A stretch of 64,000 bases of DNA, from the NCBI RefSeq assembly GCF_002104475.1, contig NZ_NBOF01000001.1:620001-684000 (forward strand), given 5' to 3'. The notes beneath the pieces were generated by a model that worked only from the letters and a program-made list of their open reading frames with translations, was not told the DNA's origin and ran no database searches. Positions 54,537-61,640 of this stretch are shown in pieces. The position numbers and the translations under genes were made by a program. Source of the stretch: Cognaticolwellia mytili. GTDB lineage: Bacteria > Pseudomonadota > Gammaproteobacteria > Enterobacterales > Alteromonadaceae. Positions within the stretch are counted from its first letter, which is position 1. The number at the start of each line of letters is the position of its first letter.

Positions 54537-54570
54537 TAAGAATTATAAACTAGCGTGTTTATAATTCTTA
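54537..54570. repeat. 14-bp perfect inverted repeat upstream of cdd
   Basis: TAAGAATTATAAAC (54537-54550) and its exact complement (54557-54570) with loop TAGCGT. It lies directly upstream of the predicted cdd -35. It may be an operator for a second regulator or a hairpin; no U-run follows. Confidence 0.5.
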
Positions 54571-54572
54571 GG

Positions 54573-54601
54573 TTGCATTTGTAACACTAATTCATTAGGA
54601 T
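54573..54601 (+). promoter_or_regulatory. Predicted promoter of cdd-deoA
   Basis: TTGCAT (54573-54578), a 17-base spacer, TAGGAT (54596-54601). Transcription would begin near 54608, so the RutR-type operator at 54611-54626 would block early transcription. Confidence 0.55.
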
Positions 54602-54610
54602 ATGCATAAG

Positions 54611-54626
54611 TTGACCATTTGGTCAG
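54611..54626. promoter_or_regulatory. RutR-type operator upstream of cdd
   Basis: TTGACCATTTGGTCAG matches the E. coli RutR box TTGACCA-N2-TGGTCAA at 13 of 14 specified positions, with a perfect TGACCA/TGGTCA palindrome. It lies 16 bases before the cdd start, overlapping the expected transcription start. This fits repression. Confidence 0.75.
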
Positions 54627-54641
54627 TTAAAGGGTTTAATA

Positions 54642-55061
54642 ATGTCAAAGATTGAAAATAATAAAATAACCGAACTTGTTGAAGCAGCGAAAGATGGTTT
54701 TGCTAAAGCTTACGCCCCTTATAGTAATTTTCACGTAGGCGCCGCTGCATTAACAGCAAGTGGTAACGTTGTAAAGGGCTGTAACGTTGAAAATGCTTCC
54801 TATGGTTTAACCGTCTGTGCAGAGCGTAATTGTTTGGCGCAAGGTGTTATTGCCGGTGAGCAAGAGTTTTCCGCAATTGTTATTTATACCAATCAAGAAA
54901 AATTAACCCCACCGTGTGGCGCATGTCGACAAGTGATTGCAGAATTTTTAGCGCCAGATGCACTTGTTAAAGCTGTTAATCATAATAATGATACTAAGGA
55001 ATGGACTGTTAGCGAATTATTGCCTGACGCCTTTACGCCAAAAGACTTACTTGAACGATAA
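54642..55061 (+). CDS. cdd: Cytidine deaminase, short tetrameric type
   Basis: A 139-residue Cdd. The zinc site is VCAERNCLAQG (about residues 52-62, with Cys and the catalytic Glu) and PCGACRQVIAEF (about 88-99, with two zinc Cys). Its length is that of the Bacillus-type homotetrameric enzyme, not the 294-residue dimer of E. coli. It turns (deoxy)cytidine into (deoxy)uridine, feeding deoA. It is 12 bases upstream of deoA and follows a RutR-type operator. Confidence 0.93.
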   Translation: MSKIENNKITELVEAAKDGFAKAYAPYSNFHVGAAALTASGNVVKGCNVENASYGLTVCAERNCLAQGVIAGEQEFSAIVIYTNQEKLTPPCGACRQVIAEFLAPDALVKAVNHNNDTKEWTVSELLPDAFTPKDLLER

Positions 55062-55073
55062 GGATAAAAATTA

Positions 55074-56390
55074 ATGTTACTACCACAAGAAATTATTCGC
55101 ACCAAACGTAACGGTGGTTCACTCTCCCAAGAACAAATACAATACTTTGTCGATGGTTTAGTAACAAAGAATTTTAATGATGCTCAAGTTGGTTCAATGG
55201 CAATGGCAATATTTCAAAAGGGGATGCAAACCTCTGAGATTATTGACTTCACTTCAGCAATGAAAAACTCCGGTGACGTATTAAGTTGGCCTGAGTTAGA
55301 TGGTCCAATTGTTGATAAGCATTCAACAGGTGGTGTTGGTGATAAAGTCAGCTTTATGCTTGCAGCTATTGTTGCTGCTTGTGGTGCTTATGTGCCGATG
55401 ATTTCAGGCCGTGGTTTAGGGCATACTGGCGGTACTTCGGATAAATTAGAAAGTATTGCTGGTTTTAATGTTCAACCAAGTATTGGTGATTTTAAACGTA
55501 TAGTTAAAGACCTAGGTGTTGCGATTATTTCACAAACAGATAACTTGGCTCCCGCGGATAAACGCCTATATGGTATACGTGACATTACGGCAACGGTTGA
55601 ATCAATTCCTTTGATCACAGCGTCGATATTGTCAAAGAAGTTAGCTGCGGGCTTAGATTCTTTAGTGATGGATGTTAAAGTCGGCAATGGTGCCATGATG
55701 TCAAACATTGATGATGCAAGAGCGTTAGCGCAAAGTATTGTTAATGTTGCCAATGGCTCAGGTGTTCCAACACAAGCAATTATTACTGACATGAATCAGG
55801 TATTAGGTGCTACTGCTGGTAATGCCTTAGAGATGGCAGAAACAGTAAAATATTTAAATGGTACTTTACGTGAGCCACGTTTACATGCTGTTGTTGTTTC
55901 GCTGGCAAAGGCTATGCTAGTCAGTGCAAAAGTTGCGGAAAATGAAACTGTAGCGATGAAAAAAATTGATGCTGTGTTAGCTTCTGGCGAAGCGGCAGAA
56001 ATTTTTGGTAAAATGATACATGCACTAGGTGGCCCAAGTGACTTTATGGAAGACCCATGGGCTGCTATGCAACGCGCTAACGTAATTGTTGATGTGATTG
56101 CACCAGACCATGGTTATATTGTTGGAATGCAAACTCGCGATATTGGTATGTCTGTTGTTGGCTTGAAAGGCGGTCGTACCGCTAACGGTCAAAAAATCGA
56201 TCACAGTGTCGGTTTTGATAGAATACTACCCATTGGTACATTAGTGAATCGTGGTGATGTAGTTGCAAGATTACACGCTAGAGATGAAGATTCAGCAAAA
56301 TTAGCCAGTGAACAATACCTTGCTGCTTTGGCGATTAACAGCCAGCCAGTAGAAGAACAACCTGTTATCTATCAAACGATAACAGCCTAA
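55074..56390 (+). CDS. deoA: Thymidine phosphorylase
   Basis: A 438-residue pyrimidine-nucleoside phosphorylase, close to E. coli DeoA (440). The alpha domain starts MLLPQEIIRTKRNGG, and the active-site region is DKHSTGGVGDKVSFML (about residues 81-96) with the family segment SGRGLGHTGGTSDKLES (about 113-129). The C-terminal beta-rich domain has KGGRTANGQKIDHSVGF. It releases thymine or uracil from deoxyribonucleosides and makes deoxyribose 1-phosphate, the substrate of DeoB. It shares the cdd transcript and operator. Confidence 0.94.
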   Translation: MLLPQEIIRTKRNGGSLSQEQIQYFVDGLVTKNFNDAQVGSMAMAIFQKGMQTSEIIDFTSAMKNSGDVLSWPELDGPIVDKHSTGGVGDKVSFMLAAIVAACGAYVPMISGRGLGHTGGTSDKLESIAGFNVQPSIGDFKRIVKDLGVAIISQTDNLAPADKRLYGIRDITATVESIPLITASILSKKLAAGLDSLVMDVKVGNGAMMSNIDDARALAQSIVNVANGSGVPTQAIITDMNQVLGATAGNALEMAETVKYLNGTLREPRLHAVVVSLAKAMLVSAKVAENETVAMKKIDAVLASGEAAEIFGKMIHALGGPSDFMEDPWAAMQRANVIVDVIAPDHGYIVGMQTRDIGMSVVGLKGGRTANGQKIDHSVGFDRILPIGTLVNRGDVVARLHARDEDSAKLASEQYLAALAINSQPVEEQPVIYQTITA

Positions 56391-56494
56391 TTCCTCTTTA
56401 TTCGTTTAGTGAGTTAGCAATATTAGGTGTTCGCTGTAGCACTTAAATTTCTTGGTAGAGTTGTATAACAAGCTAGCGAATAAAGAAGATAAAT

Positions 56495-56524
56495 AAAAAG
56501 GGATGACTGATGTCATCCCTTTTT
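56495..56524. terminator. Bidirectional terminator between deoA and tdk
   Basis: AAAAAGGGATGAC, loop TGAT, GTCATCCCTTTTT: a 13-bp stem with A-run and T-run on the two sides, suited to both convergent genes. Confidence 0.88.
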
Positions 56525-56533
56525 AACAATATG

Positions 56534-56569
56534 TATACCCAAACAGCATTTCCAAGTGGCTTGGGTGTA
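56534..56569. repeat. 36-bp relic of the MITE-like element ends
   Basis: TATACCCAA at the left and TTGGGTGTA at the right, with GCATTTCCAAGTGGC between them, join the two terminal sequences of the element at 32035-32299 with its interior deleted. This suggests a second, shrunken copy of the family next to the tdk end. Confidence 0.55.
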
Positions 56570-56597
56570 GCTGAACTTTGCTAAAGCGAAGCTAGTT

Positions 56598-57173
56598 TTA
56601 CCAAACGAGTGCTTTAAAGTGACGTCTACAAAGTGATTCATAGCGCTCGTTACCACCGACTTCGATTTGTTCACCGCCTTTAACTGCATTACCATCAGCG
56701 TCACAACGAATAACAAAATTGGCTTTCTTACCGCAATGGCAAATAGTTTTTAGCTCAACAAGCTTATCAGCCCAAGCAAGAAGGGCAGCACTACCACCAA
56801 AGGTTTCTCCAAGAAAATCGGTACGTATACCGTAAGCCAAAACTGGTATCTTAAGTTCATCAACAATATCAGTAAGCTCTTTAACTTGCTGTTTAGTTAA
56901 AAATTGTGCTTCATCAATTAATATACAAGCCAGTTTATTTCTTTCAATATGCGTTTTAACTTGATGAAATACATTTGTCTCTTCATCAAATAATTGTGCA
57001 TCGGCATGAATACCTAGTCTCGATGATACTTTACCTTCAGCAAATCTGTCATCGATTTTTGCAGTAAATAATAAGGTATTTAAGTCACGCTCACGGTAGT
57101 TATAAGAAGACTGTAATAAATGGGTAGATTTACCGGCATTCATCGTTGAATAGTAAAAGTATAACTGTGCCAT
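56598..57173 (-). CDS. tdk: Thymidine kinase
   Basis: A 191-residue type-II thymidine kinase. The P-loop is [12 protein letters not shown] (about residues 9-20), the Walker B region is [15 protein letters not shown] (about 84-98), and a four-Cys zinc lasso is formed by [14 protein letters not shown] (about 142-155) and the late C-x2-H pair ESLCRRHF. It phosphorylates thymidine and deoxyuridine for salvage. It ends the udk-nupC-deoC-tdk operon, with 53 bases from the deoC stop. Confidence 0.93.
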   Translation of the reverse strand: MAQLYFYYSTMNAGKSTHLLQSSYNYRERDLNTLLFTAKIDDRFAEGKVSSRLGIHADAQLFDEETNVFHQVKTHIERNKLACILIDEAQFLTKQQVKELTDIVDELKIPVLAYGIRTDFLGETFGGSAALLAWADKLVELKTICHCGKKANFVIRCDADGNAVKGGEQIEVGGNERYESLCRRHFKALVW

Positions 57174-57226
57174 GCTTTATAAAACCTTATTATTATTTTA
57201 TGGGTATATTTTTCTGAATATATAGC

Positions 57227-58000
57227 TTAGTAACTTGCCGGATCTGCTGTTTTATCACTTGCACCTAAGGTGTTAAGTAAATTAGTTAACAAGCTACTTG
57301 CACCAAATCTAAAGTTATTTTTATTCGCCCAATCAGTACCTAAAATTTCACTTGCCAAGTCTAAATATACCGCAGCATCTTCAGCATTTTTAACGCCACC
57401 TGCTGGTTTAAAACCAACATCGGTGTTGTTGTTTTTGATAACAGTTAACATTAATCTAGCAGTTTCAGGAGTCGCATTCACTGTTACTTTACCCGTTGAT
57501 GTTTTGATAAAGTCAGCACCTGCTGCGATAGAAATCTCACTCGCTTGGGTAATTAATGCATCAGTTTTTAATTCGCCGCTTTCAATAATAACTTTTAATT
57601 TTACGTGTTTCGGACAAGCAAGCTTACAAGCTTTAACCAATTCAAAACCGATACTCTCATTACCATTGATTAATGCTTGATATGGAAATACTACGTCTAC
57701 TTCATCAGCGCCGTAAGCAACAGCAGCTTTTGTTTCTGCTACCGCAATTTCTAAATCGTCGTTACCGTGAGGAAAGTTTGTTACTGTGGCTATTTTTACT
57801 TCTGGTGTACCTTGGCTAACTAATGTTTTCTTAGCTAAAGGAATAAAACGAGGGAAGATACAAATAGCAGCGGTGTTACCTTTAGGTGACTTTGCATTTT
57901 GGCAAAGCGCAATAATATCTGCCGCACTTTCACTATCGGTTAAACTGGTTAAGTCCATCATTTCAAGCGCGCGTTGCGCATAGGTTTCTATTGTACTCAT
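57227..58000 (-). CDS. deoC: Deoxyribose-phosphate aldolase
   Basis: About 257 residues from the ATG at 58000, which has GAGG just upstream; a start at 58045 is less likely. It splits deoxyribose 5-phosphate into acetaldehyde and glyceraldehyde 3-phosphate. Typical parts are [15 protein letters not shown] near the start, then [12 protein letters not shown], the catalytic Lys area [12 protein letters not shown] and the Schiff-base lysine in [12 protein letters not shown], followed by [11 protein letters not shown]. coli DeoC has 259 residues. Part of a leftward operon with nupC. Confidence 0.94.
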   Translation of the reverse strand: MSTIETYAQRALEMMDLTSLTDSESAADIIALCQNAKSPKGNTAAICIFPRFIPLAKKTLVSQGTPEVKIATVTNFPHGNDDLEIAVAETKAAVAYGADEVDVVFPYQALINGNESIGFELVKACKLACPKHVKLKVIIESGELKTDALITQASEISIAAGADFIKTSTGKVTVNATPETARLMLTVIKNNNTDVGFKPAGGVKNAEDAAVYLDLASEILGTDWANKNNFRFGASSLLTNLLNTLGASDKTADPASY

Positions 58001-58089
58001 GATAAGCCTCGTATTAATAAAAGTAGATTTTAAAAAATAGCCCAATCAATTTGAGTGGGCTATCGTTGTTTTAATGGCTGTTAGCTGGT

Positions 58090-59334
58090 TTACAAGCTAA
58101 CAAATACACCAGCAATAGCAGCACTCATTAAGTTTGCCATTGTTGCTGCTAACATAGCTTTCATGCCTAAGCGTGCAATGTCAGGACGACGATTTGGTGC
58201 CATAGAACCGATTCCGCCTAATAAAATGGCAATAGAAGATAAGTTAGCAAAACCACATAACGCGAAAGTGATAATGGCCTGTGTTACAGGTGATAAAGTA
58301 TCTTTAATTTCAACAAAGTTTACGTAAGCAAAAAACTCATTTACCACAACTTTTTGACCAATAAAGCTGCCCGCTTGTAGCATTTCCTCAAAAGGAACGC
58401 CGATTAGAAAAGCGAATGGCGCGAAAATATAGCCAAGCATCCATTCAATGGTAATGCCTTCAAAGCCTAATAAATTACCAAAACCAGATACCATGGAGTT
58501 TAGTAGGGCAATTATCGCAATAAAAGCGAGTAACATAGCGCCAACATTGACTGCAAGCTTTAAACCTGAAGCAGCGCCAGAGGCTGCTGCATCAATAACG
58601 TTGGCCGGTTTTTCACCTTCTTGAGCCATTTCAACATCACTGTAGTCATCATTAATTTCTTCGGTTTCTGGAATTAATAACTTTGCCATTAATAAGCCGC
58701 CAGGTGCTGCCATAAACGACGCGGCAATAAGGTATTCAAGCTTCACGCCTAAACCAGCGTAACCAGCAAGTATTGAACCTGCAACCGAAGCTAAACCGCC
58801 AACCATAATGGCGAATAATTCTGATTGACTCATTCTAGCAATATAGGGACGAATAACGAGTGGCGCTTCCGTTTGACCAACAAAAATATTGGCTGTTGCT
58901 GACAATGATTCTGGTTTTGAGGTTTTTAATAGTTTCTGTAAACCACCACCGATAATTTTAACTACCCATTGCATAATGCCTAAATAGTAAAGGACAGCAA
59001 TAAGTGAAGAGAAAAAGATAATGACTGGCAGTACGCGAACAGCGAAAACAAAGCCAACTCCGTTGCTAAACATTGCATCAGTGCCTAAACCACCAAACAA
59101 AAAGTTTATTCCGGCTTTAGCACTGTCAATAACTTGTTGAACGCCATTGGTTACCGAACCTAAAACATCTTTGCCAAATGGCACATAAAGTACAAAGGCT
59201 CCAAGTAAAATTTGCAAAGAAAATGCAAATCCAACGGTACGCCAATTAATTGCTTTACGATCTTTTGACAATAAGAAGGCAATAACCAATAGGGCAATAA
59301 TGCCCATGACGCCTCGAAGTGCACTTAAATCCAT
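58090..59334 (-). CDS. nupC: NupC-type concentrative nucleoside transporter
   Basis: About 414 residues from the ATG at 59334, with GAGG nine bases upstream; an upstream GTG at 59352 is less likely. It is a cation-coupled nucleoside symporter of the CNT/NupC family with about ten helices. The signatures are [20 protein letters not shown] (about residues 160-179), the central [20 protein letters not shown] and the late [19 protein letters not shown] (about 368-386). Being in line with udk, deoC and tdk, it brings in the nucleosides that these enzymes use. Confidence 0.93.
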   Translation of the reverse strand: MDLSALRGVMGIIALLVIAFLLSKDRKAINWRTVGFAFSLQILLGAFVLYVPFGKDVLGSVTNGVQQVIDSAKAGINFLFGGLGTDAMFSNGVGFVFAVRVLPVIIFFSSLIAVLYYLGIMQWVVKIIGGGLQKLLKTSKPESLSATANIFVGQTEAPLVIRPYIARMSQSELFAIMVGGLASVAGSILAGYAGLGVKLEYLIAASFMAAPGGLLMAKLLIPETEEINDDYSDVEMAQEGEKPANVIDAAASGAASGLKLAVNVGAMLLAFIAIIALLNSMVSGFGNLLGFEGITIEWMLGYIFAPFAFLIGVPFEEMLQAGSFIGQKVVVNEFFAYVNFVEIKDTLSPVTQAIITFALCGFANLSSIAILLGGIGSMAPNRRPDIARLGMKAMLAATMANLMSAAIAGVFVSL

Positions 59335-59400
59335 ACTTACCTCATAATTCACTTTGTTATCGTTATTATATTTTTAAAGTTCTTTCGCTTAAAAGTATTA

Positions 59401-60042
59401 TTATTTTCTTTGCATTATTTGACGAATTTTTGCTTTTAGCATTTCAATAGCCATTCTATTTTTACCACCGCGTGTTACCACAACATCAGCAAACGGCTTA
59501 TTGGGTTCAATATATTGATGATACATAGGGCGGACTGTTGTTAAGTACTGCTGTGTAATCGATTCAATGCTACGTGAACGCTCAACTGTATCGCGACTTA
59601 TACGGCGAACTAAACAAATATCTAGTGGTGTATCAATATAAATTTTAATATCGAATTTATTGCGTAACTCTTCGTTTGAAAACAATAAAATACCTTCAAC
59701 TAGAATTATTGATGTTGATGATAAATGTAATGTTTCCTCTAAACGAGTATGTGTTTTATAGCAATAAGTCGGTATATCCACACTATCGCCACTACTAAGG
59801 GCGCTCAAATGTTCGGTTAATAAACTATGCTCAAATGCACTAGGGTGATCGTAATTAGTCTTAACCCGATCCTCCATCGAAAGGTGAGATTGGCTTTTAT
59901 AGTAGGAATCTTCTTTGATTATAGAAATGCCGCCAGGGCCAAGTTCAGGAAGAAGTTCATCGTAAATAGTTTGCGCAAAAAGGGATTTTCCGGATGCTGA
60001 CGCACCAGTTACCGCAATAATTGTCGGTTTATTGGTTTGCAA
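59401..60042 (-). CDS. udk: Uridine/cytidine kinase
   Basis: A 213-residue nucleoside kinase, equal in length to E. coli Udk. The P-loop is GASASGKSLFAQT (about residues 14-26), followed by DSYYKSQSHLS, YDHPSAFEH (about 64-72), VEGILLFSNEELR (about 114-126) and RRISRDTVERSRS (lid region). It phosphorylates uridine and cytidine and so balances salvage against breakdown. First gene of the leftward operon; the shared control region with deoB holds a RutR-type site. Confidence 0.93.
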   Translation of the reverse strand: MQTNKPTIIAVTGASASGKSLFAQTIYDELLPELGPGGISIIKEDSYYKSQSHLSMEDRVKTNYDHPSAFEHSLLTEHLSALSSGDSVDIPTYCYKTHTRLEETLHLSSTSIILVEGILLFSNEELRNKFDIKIYIDTPLDICLVRRISRDTVERSRSIESITQQYLTTVRPMYHQYIEPNKPFADVVVTRGGKNRMAIEMLKAKIRQIMQRK

Positions 60043-60086
60043 AACAAAGAGCCTTAAAATGTGTGGTTAATATTTAGGGTTATTGA

Positions 60087-60118
60087 ACGTGATACTTTAG
60101 CTCGCCAAAGTATCACGT
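60087..60118. repeat. 12-bp perfect inverted repeat in the udk-deoB region
   Basis: ACGTGATACTTT (60087-60098) and its exact complement (60107-60118), loop AGCTCGCC. The AAAGTATCAC half recurs at 60225-60234, next to the RutR-type site, and a partial copy (AAAGTATCA) precedes the deoB ATG. It may be an operator for a second regulator. Confidence 0.5.
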
Positions 60119-60237
60119 CATATTATGGAACAATTATACTGAAATTAATAACTTTCACCTTAACCACTTTAAGGAAATGTTAAATATTTACAAAATATCA
60201 GTTGTCTATAATTTATTGCTTGGTAAAGTATCACATG

Positions 60238-60253
60238 TTGACCAATTGGTCAT
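60238..60253. promoter_or_regulatory. RutR-type operator between udk and deoB
   Basis: TTGACCAATTGGTCAT matches the RutR box at 13 of 14 specified positions, and the core TGACCAATTGGTCA is a perfect palindrome. It lies 76 bases before deoB and 196 bases before udk. A predicted promoter TTGTCT-16-TAAAGT (60202-60229) ends just before it, so it would cover the start of transcription. Confidence 0.75.
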
Positions 60254-60328
60254 GAATTTTATCGAGTATATCGAGGAAAATTCAAAAAAGTTTGTTAAAA
60301 TGCATTTATAAAAATATGGGAAAGTATC

Positions 60329-61540
60329 ATGGCAAGAGCAATAGTTTTAGTAATCGACGGTTTTGGTATTGGGCATGCGCCTGATGCTGCAGATTTTGGT
60401 GATGTTACAGCCAATACTTTTGCCAACTTGTCTAAAGCATTCTACCAGCAAGAAAAACGCGCAATTAACCTGCCTAACCTTGCAAAAATGGGTTTAGTTC
60501 AAGCTGCTTTTGAGGCGGGCAAGGGTAGCTTTCCTATTGTAGAGCAAAAGCCAGAACAAGGTGCTTATGGCTATGCTGCAGAAATTAGCACAGGGAAAGA
60601 TACTCCAAGCGGTCATTGGGAAATGATGGGCGTGCCAGTATTATTCGATTGGGGTTATTTTCCTAAAGGCGGAAAGGCATTTCCAGTTGAGCTGGTAGAA
60701 AAAATTAATAAAAAAACAGGTTTTGACGGAATTTTAGGTGATTGTCATGCTTCAGGCACTGACATTATCAATAGTTTAGGCCAAGAACACATTAAAACAG
60801 GCTTACCTATTTGTTACACGTCTGCTGATAGTGTTTTTCAAATTGCAGCCCATGAAGAACATTTTGGTTTAGATAACTTATATAAATATTGTGAAACCGT
60901 ACGTGAATTACTTAGCGATATGAATATAGGCCGTGTTATTGCTAGGCCTTTTGTAGGTGAAAGCCCGGAAGACTTTGAGCGAACGGGAAATCGTCGAGAT
61001 TATTCTATTTTGCCTCCAGCGCCGACGGTATTAGATGCATTAACCCAAGCTGGTGGTCATGTTATTAGTATTGGTAAAATTGCCGATATATATGCTCATC
61101 AAGGGATTAGTGAAAAAACTAAAGCTACGGGTATTGATGCTTTAGTAGATGCCACAATTGCACATATTCATACCGCACAAGATAATAGTTTAATATTTAC
61201 TAACTTAGTCAATTTTGATCAAGATTATGGCCATCGTCGTGACCCTATTGGCTTTGCTTTAGCATTAGAAAACTTCGATGAGCGCTTAGCTGAAGTTACT
61301 GCGGTGATGAATGATGACGATGTATTATTTTTAACCGCGGATCATGGATGTGACCCTACTTGGCATGGCAATGATCATACACGTGAATATGTTCCGGTTG
61401 TAACATTTCATAAGCAGATACGATCTGTTAATATTGGCGAAAGAAATACCTTTGCAGATATAGGTCAGACGATTGCAGATTTGTTTAAATTAAACAAGAT
61501 GCCTTATGGCAAAAGCTTTCTCGCCGATCTTGACTTATAG
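60329..61540 (+). CDS. deoB: Phosphopentomutase
   Basis: A 403-residue manganese enzyme of the alkaline-phosphatase superfamily (E. coli DeoB has 407). The first metal site is VLVIDGFGIGHAPDAADFGD (about residues 6-25). Others are STGKDTPSGHWEMMG with the phospho-Thr (about 89-103), IGKIADIY and the late LTADHGCDPTWHGNDHTREY with Asp/His metal ligands (about 332-351). It converts (deoxy)ribose 1-phosphate to the 5-phosphate for deoC. The second TonB receptor follows 100 bases later on the same strand. Confidence 0.95.
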   Translation: MARAIVLVIDGFGIGHAPDAADFGDVTANTFANLSKAFYQQEKRAINLPNLAKMGLVQAAFEAGKGSFPIVEQKPEQGAYGYAAEISTGKDTPSGHWEMMGVPVLFDWGYFPKGGKAFPVELVEKINKKTGFDGILGDCHASGTDIINSLGQEHIKTGLPICYTSADSVFQIAAHEEHFGLDNLYKYCETVRELLSDMNIGRVIARPFVGESPEDFERTGNRRDYSILPPAPTVLDALTQAGGHVISIGKIADIYAHQGISEKTKATGIDALVDATIAHIHTAQDNSLIFTNLVNFDQDYGHRRDPIGFALALENFDERLAEVTAVMNDDDVLFLTADHGCDPTWHGNDHTREYVPVVTFHKQIRSVNIGERNTFADIGQTIADLFKLNKMPYGKSFLADLDL

Positions 61541-61560
61541 GAAGTTGAATATTTGATGAA

Positions 61561-61588
61561 AAATTGTGCACAATCTTGTGCGCAATTT
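61561..61588. repeat. Near-perfect 13-bp inverted repeat before the second TonB receptor
   Basis: AAATTGTGCACAA (61561-61573) and TTGTGCGCAATTT (61576-61588) are complementary at 12 of 13 positions with a two-base loop. It ends 52 bases before the receptor ATG. It may be a regulator site or a deoB terminator, though no T-run follows. Confidence 0.5.
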
Positions 61589-61640
61589 AAGTAGCAAAAG
61601 TTTCCACACAAAACATAAACAGTTCTTGGGAGAGTACTTA

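Noticed and set aside
55472-55792. Minus-strand frame of 106 codons inside deoA
   Set aside because: Antisense shadow of a clearly conserved enzyme gene.
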